Of a DNA stretch of 64,000 nt, positions 8,538 through 16,592 are shown piece by piece (position 1 is the first letter of the stretch; every line of letters starts with the position of its first letter). This stretch comes from Fictibacillus arsenicus (GTDB lineage: Bacteria > Bacillota > Bacilli > Bacillales > Fictibacillaceae): the NCBI RefSeq assembly GCF_001999465.1, contig NZ_MQMF01000002.1, positions 868,001 through 932,000 on the forward strand. Reading direction: 5' to 3'. A program made the position numbers and the translations under genes. The notes below the pieces were generated by a model that ran no database searches, was not told the origin of the DNA, and saw only the letters and a list, made by a program, of their open reading frames with translations.

Positions 8538-8990
8538 ATGAGATTTATCATTGCATCCGTTATATCCGTTCTTTTAGGAGCGCTCGTGTTTTTCGCCCTC
8601 CCAGGCGGCGGGAACTTGTTAGAAGTAGAGTGGCAAGGTGTGTTGTTCAGTCTGTTTTTCGGCGTGATTACAACACTTCCATTCTTCCTGTTTTGCACAT
8701 TGCCGACTGCATTTATCGTGGAAGGACTTGCAACGAAGTTCTGGATTAGACTTAGAATCCGCTTAATTTTATATATTCTATTAACGGCATTATTCATCAT
8801 TATTTATCGTTTCACACTCTTTTATTGGATGGATTTCGCAGAATCCAACCTTTTTGCCGTATTCGGCTACAGCATCGCTTGTTCAGTAGCTTTTTGCTAT
8901 AGTTATACCATTCTGAAAAGAAGAAGAAAAATAGAGCCAGAACCGGAAAGTGAGCCAAGAAGTGCTAAGAGGTATCGTGGTTCTCATTAA
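8538..8990 (+). CDS. Four-helix integral membrane protein of unknown function
   Basis: A 150-residue protein with four hydrophobic segments (about residues 3-22, 33-58, 70-95 and 103-125) and a hydrophilic tail rich in Glu, Pro and Arg (EPEPESEPRSAKR). It starts 2 nt after the VOC gene, so it is very likely co-translated with it. I do not recognise a catalytic motif. It is the last gene before a long convergent gap holding repeat array A. Confidence 0.6.
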   Translation: MRFIIASVISVLLGALVFFALPGGGNLLEVEWQGVLFSLFFGVITTLPFFLFCTLPTAFIVEGLATKFWIRLRIRLILYILLTALFIIIYRFTLFYWMDFAESNLFAVFGYSIACSVAFCYSYTILKRRRKIEPEPESEPRSAKRYRGSH

Positions 8991-9090
8991 TTTAATATGG
9001 TTAAACTTTGTTAGGTACATGAAAGGAGAAATCTTTTAATGTAACTCTTTTTCACTTTAAAGTGCGGTGTTTTTTTGAGGCGGACACTTT

Positions 9091-9214
9091 TTATAAGAAC
9101 CGCAATTTTTGTACGGTTAAGTAGAAAAAGTGTACGGTTGCGCCACTTTTTTGTTCGGTCAGGACTGATTTTAGTTCGGTTCGTACGTTTTTTTGTACGG
9201 TTCGGCATTTTTTG
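9091..9214. repeat. Array A: degenerate 21-nt tandem repeat in a convergent gap
   Basis: Six units with a core T(A/T)CGGTT followed by a variable 5-7 nt and a T-rich run. Cores start at 9112, 9133, 9154, 9175 and 9196, exactly 21 nt apart; the last partial unit at 9215 is 19 nt on. The array lies in the 387-nt space between two convergent genes, which otherwise holds only a small hairpin near 9052 and the LacI terminator. Because 21 is a multiple of 3 the minus strand stays open as an NRTK-rich reading frame, which I regard as an artefact. Confidence 0.75.
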
Positions 9215-9324
9215 TTCTTTTCGCAAAGAATTAACAGACATACCCGCGATCAGTGAGTGAACAGGGAAACTTTGGAGACGTTTAGGAGTGAAAAGCTCGG
9301 CCACGATCCATTAAAATAGAAAAA

Positions 9325-9369
9325 AAACTGCCTCATAAGCACATAAAATGTACGTTAAGGCAGCTTTTT
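9325..9369 (-). terminator. Terminator of the LacI gene and glucan operon
   Basis: Read on the minus strand, GCTGCCT pairs with AGGCAGT around a ~24-nt loop and is followed by a run of seven or more T. It is placed 9 nt beyond the LacI stop codon. Confidence 0.75.
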
Positions 9370-9377
9370 AATAACAA

Positions 9378-10343
9378 TTATCGGTTTCTCACCGAATCTC
9401 CCTCTATCAAACTTACATTAATTCGTTCGTGTTCGGGCTTTTTCTTCTTTATCAGGTTTATCAGCAGTTCTGACGCCAGCGATCCCCATTTATGCTTAGA
9501 ATAGTTGATCGTTGCGAGTCTAGGGTGAATATATTGAGACACTTCAATATTATCGAATCCGATAATATGAACGTCCTCTCCGACACGCAGGTTCGTCCGG
9601 CTAAAATAGTTGTACATGCCGATCGCCATCTCATCGTTCAGACAAAATACTCCGACTGGTTCCGAAAATTCCTGATGAATCTTCTTTGCGGCCGCCTCAC
9701 CTGATGGCTTGTTAAAATCTCCGTCAAGTTCAACATACTCAACTTGAGAATAACGCTGTACGGCTTTTTGCACCGCTTCAAGTCTTTGACGGGCATCGAA
9801 GGAAATCTCTGGCCCCTTTAAAACATAAATCTTACGATGACCTTTTTCAGCTAGATGATCAATGGCAAGCGTTGCACCCGCTTTGTTGTCGAGCAGTACT
9901 TGAGAGATGTTGATATGGTCCATTCTTCGGTCCATCACTACAAGCTTGTGGCCGCGCTCTGCATGGCTTAGCAATTCCTCCGTCTCATACGTTGCATCTA
10001 AAATAATCGCGCCGTCGATCATACGCTCCGGTAAGAATCGGTGTGATTCTTTACCGCTGCAGACAATCAGCTCATAGCCGTTTTTGCTGAGCGTTTCCAT
10101 CATCCCTTGAAGAAGCTCGCCGTAAAAAGCACCGCTGTAATTCGTCAGATAGATTCCGATAATCTTTGTTTCTCTCTTTTTTAAAGAACGTGCTGCGGCA
10201 CTTGGAATATAATTTAATTCTTTCGCGATTGCTTGTATTCGTTCAGATGTTTCCTTCGTTACTTTCGGACTTCCGTTTAAGGCATAGGAGACCGTGGATA
10301 TGGAAACACCTGCTTTTTTCGCAATGTCTTTAATACTTACCAA
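9378..10343 (-). CDS. LacI-family regulator of the glucan locus
   Basis: A 321-residue LacI/GalR protein. Residues 1-55 are the DNA-binding headpiece (IKDIAKKAGVSISTVSYALNG, then a hinge ending AARSLKK). Residues 60-321 form the periplasmic-binding-like sensor domain with VFCLNDEMAIG and IIGFDNIE motifs. It is the third gene of the GH3-GH94-LacI unit, 54 nt after the phosphorylase, with a possible extra promoter and operator in that gap. Its targets are most likely the three GAAACGTTTC sites at 16286, 16472 and 21377. The inducer is probably a sophoro-oligosaccharide, by inference from the neighbours. Confidence 0.9.
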   Translation of the reverse strand: MVSIKDIAKKAGVSISTVSYALNGSPKVTKETSERIQAIAKELNYIPSAAARSLKKRETKIIGIYLTNYSGAFYGELLQGMMETLSKNGYELIVCSGKESHRFLPERMIDGAIILDATYETEELLSHAERGHKLVVMDRRMDHINISQVLLDNKAGATLAIDHLAEKGHRKIYVLKGPEISFDARQRLEAVQKAVQRYSQVEYVELDGDFNKPSGEAAAKKIHQEFSEPVGVFCLNDEMAIGMYNYFSRTNLRVGEDVHIIGFDNIEVSQYIHPRLATINYSKHKWGSLASELLINLIKKKKPEHERINVSLIEGDSVRNR

Positions 10344-10367
10344 CGAAATTCTCTCCTATCTCTTTCT

Positions 10368-10379
10368 GTAAACGTTTTC
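10368..10379 (-). promoter_or_regulatory. Possible LacI autoregulatory or cre-like operator
   Basis: On the minus strand GAAAACGTTTAC, a CG-centred near-palindrome, lies 25 nt before the LacI start codon. A TATAAT (10384-10389) sits just upstream, though no good -35 box is present. It differs from the other three operators by one or two positions and also fits cre with one mismatch. Confidence 0.45.
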
Positions 10380-10397
10380 CTTTATTATACCGAATGA

Positions 10398-13300
10398 TTA
10401 TGAATAAATCTCCACCGTATTCTTGTCTTCTGTCAATTCTCTGGCAAGTTCGGAACGATTAACGACTAATCCGCCATCACGATAAAGGTTTTGATACGTT
10501 TCTGCTTTCACATCTTTACCGTTGACTACAAGACGACTTCCTTTTATACGATTACGATAAATAAAAGTTACAGGTTTTTCATCAATCATATATTCAAATT
10601 CTAATCCATCCATGTCTTCTGGAAGTACAGGATCAATAATGAGATCTTCACCATACGGACGAATTCCTAAACAGTTAGAGATCAGCTGGTTCATATAGAT
10701 TCCAGGACCTGATGAATAGATGCGCCATCCGCCTTTTACTTTCTCCTTGCCTTCTTTCAACTCACCGAAACGTTCCTGCGCTTCGTAACGCGTTTTGAAA
10801 TCACCGTCTGAACTGCTGAAGTAGGCATTGCTTTGACGTCTCTCTGCGTTTGGAACCGCTTCTTGGATCATGACTGGGTTAATCTTTTCTAGACCGCTCC
10901 ATACTTCGCCAGTTTTCCCTAGTTTCGCCATCGCTTCTACAAAACGAATGTGTGCGTGAACATATTGAAGTCCGATCTCGCGTCCAAAGTTTGAAGCCTG
11001 TTCAGCGCGCTTAAAGTGTGTGCTGACACCGCCTTTGTAATGTGCTGGCTTATCCATCAGCCTCACACCATCTGGACAATAAAACTTATCCATGATCACG
11101 GCTAGGTGCTGTTCCGCTTGTTCTGGAGTTAACAACTCTGCGATCATGCTGCGGGTCATCGGCAGCAATCGGTAGTTGATTCCCGTCGTGTTATCACTTG
11201 GGTGTAGCATAAGCTTTGGCTCTTCTGCATTCTCCATATAGACAAACCCTGGAATCACATCATGGCTCAGCATATATTTTTGATAATCTGACTTAATGTT
11301 TTCTGCAAGCTTTCCTAATTCGAGAGACTTCTCTTCATCCACATTGTTAACTAATTGTGAGAACTGTGTCATCACTTGATACGTTAAAGCGACTGTCCAT
11401 GAGCTCACCATGAACTTTTTCAGCTGCGGATTTGCTGGCTGAAGCGTATCATCCCAGTCCCCGTCACCATAAGAAGAAAGGTGCGTATCATGCAAGAAGT
11501 TCGCTTTCATATAGTCGATCTGTTTTTGAATATGAGCCATCAAAGTTGTTTTTTCTTCTGTGAAGCCAAACGAACTGTCTGTATAAGGAATCACTTCATT
11601 TAAAATTGAAAAATCGTTCGTTGCAGCAAGATAATCAGTCACAGCTTTTAACGGCCAAACGATGATGTCGCCATGCGATTCTTCCTGCTGAATTTTGAAA
11701 TACTGATCGAACATGAACCATTGCGGCCAATTGCCGGTTTCTTCGTACTGATGCGAGTAGACAGTAAGCAAGATTTCTTTTACAGCGTCATAATGCTGTG
11801 TCGCCAAGAAATATTCAGTCGGCCCCTGACATACATCACGTGTCCCCCATGCTGCACCGCCGTACTGCTCCAAACCGTGCGGGACTGAATAATGAATAAG
11901 CATGTTATGCGTATACCAGTGTGCCAGTGCGTTCATTTTCTGAAGCTCAGATGTCTCTTCCCCGCCTTTTGATAAACGGAAGCCGCGATTCGTGTTTTGG
12001 ATAAATTCACGGTAACGCTCGATTTCTACATCCGCTTCTTTTTCATTAAAAGGAATGTCTTTCCCGTCGATAAGACCCTGAACTGTAACCGTCCATTCAC
12101 TTGATGGAGCTAAGTCACAAACTACGATCGATGCAGACAGTGGCTCGATGTTCTTTCCAAAGATCATCTCATCGGTCACTTGCATTTCTGCTCCAGTAAC
12201 TTTCATTCGATAGCTCAAGTTTTCATACGTTTTTGCGCTGTCTGATGAAGAATCTGCAGTGAACGTAAGTACATTCTCTTCTTTTTCCAAATTAAACGGC
12301 ACTTCGTATTCCTGATTGTTCATGGATATTTGATTCGTAACGACGAAGCGGTATTTCTTTCCGCTCTCTGACTTCACTTGCAGCTCCACTTCAGGTGAAT
12401 CAACCGTTGTGAAGTTTGTGATGATAAACATTTCTTCATCTGTTTTGTAGAACCAGCGTGTGTAGTTAAAGCCCATTTCAAATAGTGAGGGCATAGTCAA
12501 CAGCTGAAGTTTGCCCCTGACTTCAACATAAATACGCTGACCGGATGTCTTCATCACATTCAGTGCATTCCGCGCATTCGTCATCATCTTATGAAACGAA
12601 GTATTCCCTACAACGAGCTGAGAGTTGAAGATTCCGTACATATATGAAGTTGTAGAGATCGTATCTTCTTTTAAATGAACGTTGTTGCCTGTTACTAGAA
12701 TGTGACCATGCGGACGCTCTACGATTCTCTCTTTCTCTTTTAAAACGATATGTTCATACGTTGGTGTAAAGAAAGACAGCATGGTGTTCCCTTCATACTC
12801 TTCTAAAATTCTTTCCGGGAATAGCTGATTTATTTCTTCAATCGTTAGATCTGCTGTTTTTAATGTACCAGCAAACTGTTCATTCTTGCTTACTTTTGGA
12901 AGAGAAATCGCTTCTTTTACGCTTTGAGATTGCGCGTCTTTCCACGCATCTAGCACTTCTGAAGTATATTCAACGGAAGTAATCGTTTCTGGATGATCCT
13001 CTTTAAAGCAGCCATAAAAGACAAACTGCTCTTTCCCCTGCAGATCAACCATTTCTGATTGAAGAGCGATATAAGCAAACTCATATTGATAGACTTCGTT
13101 TGGAAGATTCTCCTCATACAGTGCTTCAGGAAGATCCGTTTCTTTGAAAGAACGTCCGAAGAATTGAAAACCATCAGTCGCATATCCAACAGCTTTTGTC
13201 AGTGAACCTTGCTGCAGGTAAGGAAATGCAGTACCATTCGGCTGGTTTTGGCGAGAACAGACGACATACCCTAATGTTTCTTTTTCAAAAACGCGATGGT

Positions 13301-13736
13301 CAACATATTGAGCGATGAATGCTTCATTTGTACGAACTGCTCCTCTGTGAGCAAGACCAACATCCTGTCCGAAGATGATATCAGCTTTTACGTCCGAACC
13401 ATCTAACTCTACATCCCAAAACCAAATGCCTTTTTCTGTTAAAGTGAAAGATACTGTGTAAGAAACACCTTCAAAGGATCCTTTCCAGAACACCTGGCTG
13501 TCTGTATGAGAAACCGAGCTATTTGAATGAACACCTAATAGCGGAGTTACTTTGATATCATCTTTTTGAAAAAGACGCAGATATAAATTATTTAAAGCGC
13601 CGTCGACCGGGTTGCTCATCCATTGATTGATCATCGTATCATTATGAGAAACTTCAAAAATATCACCAGAGTTCAGAAATAAAAATCGAAAGTCACCGGC
13701 TTTGATTTCAAAGTTTCCTTTCGTCATAGTTGTCAT
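10398..13736 (-). CDS. GH94 phosphorylase, probable 1,2-beta-oligoglucan phosphorylase
   Basis: A 1112-residue cytosolic glycoside phosphorylase without a signal peptide. An N-terminal beta-sandwich (to about residue 600) precedes a helical (alpha/alpha)6 barrel with the catalytic motif YGDGDWDDTLQP; the general-acid Asp is near residue 762. Cellobiose and chitobiose phosphorylases are about 800 residues. The ~1100-residue length and the DWDDTLQP variant match the 1,2-beta-oligoglucan (sophoro-oligosaccharide) phosphorylase subfamily, which makes glucose 1-phosphate and a shortened chain. Next to a GH3 glucosidase and an importer, this repeats the gene set I recall for Listeria innocua lin1839-lin1843. 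Linkage specificity is inferred. Confidence 0.82.
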   Translation of the reverse strand: MTTMTKGNFEIKAGDFRFLFLNSGDIFEVSHNDTMINQWMSNPVDGALNNLYLRLFQKDDIKVTPLLGVHSNSSVSHTDSQVFWKGSFEGVSYTVSFTLTEKGIWFWDVELDGSDVKADIIFGQDVGLAHRGAVRTNEAFIAQYVDHRVFEKETLGYVVCSRQNQPNGTAFPYLQQGSLTKAVGYATDGFQFFGRSFKETDLPEALYEENLPNEVYQYEFAYIALQSEMVDLQGKEQFVFYGCFKEDHPETITSVEYTSEVLDAWKDAQSQSVKEAISLPKVSKNEQFAGTLKTADLTIEEINQLFPERILEEYEGNTMLSFFTPTYEHIVLKEKERIVERPHGHILVTGNNVHLKEDTISTTSYMYGIFNSQLVVGNTSFHKMMTNARNALNVMKTSGQRIYVEVRGKLQLLTMPSLFEMGFNYTRWFYKTDEEMFIITNFTTVDSPEVELQVKSESGKKYRFVVTNQISMNNQEYEVPFNLEKEENVLTFTADSSSDSAKTYENLSYRMKVTGAEMQVTDEMIFGKNIEPLSASIVVCDLAPSSEWTVTVQGLIDGKDIPFNEKEADVEIERYREFIQNTNRGFRLSKGGEETSELQKMNALAHWYTHNMLIHYSVPHGLEQYGGAAWGTRDVCQGPTEYFLATQHYDAVKEILLTVYSHQYEETGNWPQWFMFDQYFKIQQEESHGDIIVWPLKAVTDYLAATNDFSILNEVIPYTDSSFGFTEEKTTLMAHIQKQIDYMKANFLHDTHLSSYGDGDWDDTLQPANPQLKKFMVSSWTVALTYQVMTQFSQLVNNVDEEKSLELGKLAENIKSDYQKYMLSHDVIPGFVYMENAEEPKLMLHPSDNTTGINYRLLPMTRSMIAELLTPEQAEQHLAVIMDKFYCPDGVRLMDKPAHYKGGVSTHFKRAEQASNFGREIGLQYVHAHIRFVEAMAKLGKTGEVWSGLEKINPVMIQEAVPNAERRQSNAYFSSSDGDFKTRYEAQERFGELKEGKEKVKGGWRIYSSGPGIYMNQLISNCLGIRPYGEDLIIDPVLPEDMDGLEFEYMIDEKPVTFIYRNRIKGSRLVVNGKDVKAETYQNLYRDGGLVVNRSELARELTEDKNTVEIYS

Positions 13737-13754
13737 AAGTTACTCCTCAATTCT

Positions 13755-15920
13755 CTATTTGGTAAGTTCAAATGCAGCGCTCAATACATCACGACTGCTG
13801 CTGCCAACGAATACGGTAAATTCCCCTGCATCACTTGTAAAAGAAAGGTCAGCATGGTGATAGCGAAGCTGTTCCTCAGTCAACGTGAATTCTACTGTTT
13901 TTGTTTCACCAGGTGCTAGTGTCACCTTCTCAAAAGCTTTCAATTCTTTTAATGGGCGAACCACTTCACCAACAATGTCGCGGACGTATAATTGAACAAT
14001 CTCTTCACCAGTCACATCCCCTGAATTCGTAATATTTACAGAGACATTCAGTGATTGTTCTTTTGTCATCGTGTTTGATAAAAGGTTTAATTCACTGTAT
14101 TGATAATTCGTATAGCTTAATCCATGACCAAACGGATATAATGGCTCATTTGGAATGTCCAAGTATTGAGAGACATAACGGACTTGTGCGTCAGGTGCAC
14201 CTTTTGGACGTCCAGTATTGAAATTGTTGTAATAAACAGGAACCTGTCCGACTGTATATGGAAACGACATGGTCAGTTTCCCAGAAGGATTCTGGTCTCC
14301 AAACAGAAGATCTGCCACAGCATTTCCACCTTCAGTTCCTGGGTACCAAGCTTCTAAAATGGCATCCGCTTGTCCTTCGATACCAGTCAGATCTAGCGGA
14401 CGGCCGTTGAATAAAACGACTGCAACTGGCTTCCCAAGCTTCTTCATTTTTGAAATAAGCTCTAGCTGAATTTCCGGCAATCGAATATCTGCACGGCATC
14501 CTGCTTCACCGCTCATTTCAGAATCTTCTCCAAGCGCGAGAACGATGACATCTGCTTCTTTCGCGGTTGAGATCGCTTGATTAAGCAATTCTTCAGATCC
14601 TGTTTCTACGTCACAGCCTTGTTCAACTAAAAGATTCTCGGAGCTTACTTTTTTTGAAATCCCTTCAAATAAAGTAACCGCTTCATCTTTTGAACCTAAC
14701 CAAGACCAGGGTCCTAATATATCCCCGCTTTTTGCAAAAGGTCCGATCAGCGCAATTTTCTTTTCTTTATTTAAAGGAAGGATTCCGTCATTCTTTAAAA
14801 GGACACTTGATTTTACTGCTAGTTCGTAAGCAGCTTTACGATGTGTTTCAGAAAGCACGATTTCTTTCTCACGCTCTTCGTCTGCACCGCGATAAGGATT
14901 TTCAAAAAGTCCAAGCTTTTCTTTCAGCTCTAAAATACGATAAACTGCTTCATCAACTGTATTCTCTTCAACTTTTCCTTCTTCAATAAGTGACTGTAAG
15001 TGATGGGCATAGCAAGAAGTCATCATCTCGATATCGACCCCAGCCTGGATCGCTTTTTCAGCAGCTTCCTTTTCATCTCTCGCTACACCGTGCGGAATCT
15101 GTTCTTTCACAGCTCCCCAGTCGGAGATCAATACACCCTTGAAGCCCATCTCTTCACGAAGCAGGTCTCGCATCAATCTTTTATTGCCTGTCGCTGGAAT
15201 TCCATCAACTGTGTTAAAAGCCGTCATCACCATCTCACAGCCTTCATCAAGTGCAGCTTTATAAGCAGGAAGATATGATTCGCGAAGCTGGCGCACTGAC
15301 ATATCTACTGTGTTGTAATCACGGCCGCCTTCCGCTGCCCCGTATGCTGCGAAGTGTTTCACACATGCTGCTACACGGTCTGTTTCATTTGAAAGGTCCT
15401 TTCCTTGAAAGCCTCTAACAAACGCTCTTGCAAACTCGCTGTTCAGGAATGGATCTTCACCTGTACTTTCCATGACTCTTCCCCAGCGCGGGTCTCGGAC
15501 TAAATCAACCATCGGAGCAAACGTCACGTGAACCCCGCTTACTGATGCTTCTTTTGCAGCGATCTCAGCACTTTTTTCAGCTGCTTCTAAATCCCATGAA
15601 CAGCCGATCGCTAAAGGAACGGGAAAAATAGTTTTGAAGCCATGAACAATGTCCGCCATCATTAAGAGCGGAATGCCAAGTCTGTTTTCTTCTAAATGGA
15701 CTTTCTGGATGCTTCTCACTTCTTTAGCCCCTGATGCTCCTAATACTGATCCGCTGTTTATGACATCTTCTTTCTTAATACCAAGTTCCTGCATCGGTCC
15801 TGTAATCTGACCGCCGTTGTTAGCGCCTTCATAGAATGGCGTGGCAAGCTGAATCAGCTGGGAGATCTTTTCGTGAATCGTCATTTTTTCTATTAATGAT
15901 GTAATCCGGTTATTGTTCAT
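13755..15920 (-). CDS. GH3 beta-glucosidase, cytosolic, likely acting on sophorose-type sugars
   Basis: A 721-residue GH3 enzyme with no signal peptide. An N-terminal TIM-barrel domain carries the nucleophile in the GVLISDWGA motif (Asp267) and the KHFAAYGAAEGGRDY substrate-binding block. A middle alpha/beta domain has ALGEDSEMSGEAGCRADI with the likely acid/base Glu. A C-terminal fibronectin-III-like domain follows. It is the first gene of the minus-strand operon, 18 nt ahead of the GH94 gene. By context it would hydrolyse short beta-1,2-gluco-oligosaccharides to glucose. Sequence alone shows only beta-glucosidase/xylosidase class. Confidence 0.87.
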   Translation of the reverse strand: MNNNRITSLIEKMTIHEKISQLIQLATPFYEGANNGGQITGPMQELGIKKEDVINSGSVLGASGAKEVRSIQKVHLEENRLGIPLLMMADIVHGFKTIFPVPLAIGCSWDLEAAEKSAEIAAKEASVSGVHVTFAPMVDLVRDPRWGRVMESTGEDPFLNSEFARAFVRGFQGKDLSNETDRVAACVKHFAAYGAAEGGRDYNTVDMSVRQLRESYLPAYKAALDEGCEMVMTAFNTVDGIPATGNKRLMRDLLREEMGFKGVLISDWGAVKEQIPHGVARDEKEAAEKAIQAGVDIEMMTSCYAHHLQSLIEEGKVEENTVDEAVYRILELKEKLGLFENPYRGADEEREKEIVLSETHRKAAYELAVKSSVLLKNDGILPLNKEKKIALIGPFAKSGDILGPWSWLGSKDEAVTLFEGISKKVSSENLLVEQGCDVETGSEELLNQAISTAKEADVIVLALGEDSEMSGEAGCRADIRLPEIQLELISKMKKLGKPVAVVLFNGRPLDLTGIEGQADAILEAWYPGTEGGNAVADLLFGDQNPSGKLTMSFPYTVGQVPVYYNNFNTGRPKGAPDAQVRYVSQYLDIPNEPLYPFGHGLSYTNYQYSELNLLSNTMTKEQSLNVSVNITNSGDVTGEEIVQLYVRDIVGEVVRPLKELKAFEKVTLAPGETKTVEFTLTEEQLRYHHADLSFTSDAGEFTVFVGSSSRDVLSAAFELTK

Positions 15921-15954
15921 TCACCCGCGCTCCTTATTAGTTTTATTAAAATCT

Positions 15955-16256
15955 AGGGCTATTACTTATCCTTTGTTGCTTTTGGAAGTGGTTGATTTCC
16001 GTTCCAGGATGCTCGCTTTCCGCGGGGCGTGCGGTGAGCCTTCTCGGCGCTCTGTGCCATTAGAAGTCTCACCTGTCCCGCTTCAAGGAAGCACCTTGCT
16101 CCTGCGTCTGCAAGTTAATGCTAACGAAGTGAGCTTCCTCGTCGCATGCCTTGCGAGAAGCATCTCAGGTGGTAGGCACGCACCTTGCACTCCAATCAAC
16201 TAGTCAAGGAAGAAATAAAGAAATGGTCATAAGCACAATCTCTAGATAACAGCCCT
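15955..16256 (+). repeat. MITE-like dispersed repeat, copy 1 (302 bp)
   Basis: Non-coding element with imperfect inverted ends: AGGGCTATTA on the left and, on the opposite strand at the right, AGGGCTGTTA. Inner inverted segments AGTGGTTGATT and ATCAACTAG sit further in. It carries the GC-rich block GCTCGCTTTCCGCGGGGC shared with copies 2-4 and an extra internal ~100 bp. It lies between the promoter of the GH3-GH94-LacI operon (16312-16340) and the GH3 start codon, so it forms most of that transcript's leader. Confidence 0.75.
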
Positions 16257-16285
16257 TTAGAAAAGCACACAATCTAAATATCATC

Positions 16286-16295
16286 GAAACGTTTC
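16286..16295. promoter_or_regulatory. LacI operator O1 (GAAACGTTTC)
   Basis: Perfect 10-bp palindrome in the context ATCGAAACGTTTC. It starts 16 nt downstream of the minus-strand -10 box, about +10 of the GH3 operon transcript, a position that blocks promoter clearance. Confidence 0.75.
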
Positions 16296-16310
16296 TATTA
16301 AATTCAAGGC

Positions 16311-16365
16311 GATTATATGATGTATTTACAAGAGTGTCAATTTCTTCGTACTTTATCATATAATC
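16311..16365. other. 11-bp inverted repeat spanning the GH3 operon promoter
   Basis: GATTATATGAT (16311-16321) and its exact reverse complement (16355-16365) flank 33 nt. The left arm contains the minus-strand -10 box. The right arm contains a plus-strand TATAAT with no matching -35 box. It may be a second regulator site, or simply duplicated -10 sequence. Confidence 0.5.
16312..16340 (-). promoter_or_regulatory. Sigma-A promoter of the GH3-GH94-LacI operon
   Basis: On the minus strand TTGACA (16335-16340) and TATAAT (16312-16317) are separated by exactly 17 nt, a perfect consensus. The predicted transcript starts near 16305, about 385 nt before the GH3 ATG, and runs through O1 and MITE copy 1. 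Confidence 0.85.
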
Positions 16366-16433
16366 GGAATCACCTTAAAAACCCCTTGTTTTCAACAAAT
16401 AATGAAAGTTCTATATTTTTTTGAATTCTGGTG

Positions 16434-16448
16434 TTGAAAACGATTTCA
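16434..16448. promoter_or_regulatory. cre box (CcpA catabolite repression site)
   Basis: TTGAAAACGATTTCA matches the Bacillus cre consensus WTGNAANCGNWNNCW at every fixed position. It overlaps the -35 box of the binding-protein promoter, so CcpA binding should repress import while glucose is present. Confidence 0.75.
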
Positions 16449-16462
16449 ACTTGAATTATAAT
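16434..16462 (+). promoter_or_regulatory. Sigma-A promoter of the importer operon
   Basis: TTGAAA (16434-16439) and TATAAT (16457-16462) with a 17-nt spacer. The predicted start is near 16469, giving a leader of about 124 nt before the binding-protein ATG. The -35 overlaps the cre box, and the operator lies at about +3 to +12. Confidence 0.85.
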
Positions 16463-16471
16463 GTGCTTATC

Positions 16472-16481
16472 GAAACGTTTC
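16472..16481. promoter_or_regulatory. LacI operator O2 (GAAACGTTTC)
   Basis: Same palindrome as O1, in the context TTATCGAAACGTTTCAAC. It lies directly after the predicted start of the importer transcript, 186 bp from O1, so the two could also be looped together by a dimer of dimers. Confidence 0.75.
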
Positions 16482-16592
16482 AACAATAATTTTCAAAAGA
16501 AGTAAAGAAAATAATAATACGAGATTGCTTTTTCAATTAGTTGAGAATTTATTTCTACAGCTGATCAAAAGCCAAATTTAGGGGGAACACAC

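Noticed and set aside
9011-9304. 97-codon minus-strand ORF with NRTK repeats
   Set aside because: It is array A read in a frame kept open by the 21-nt period; no ribosome site and no protein-like flanks.
14690-14989. 99-codon plus-strand ORF inside the GH3 gene
   Set aside because: Shadow of the real minus-strand enzyme in another frame.
15913-16203. 96-codon ORF across MITE copy 1
   Set aside because: Follows the GC-rich repeat; the other copies do not keep the same frame.
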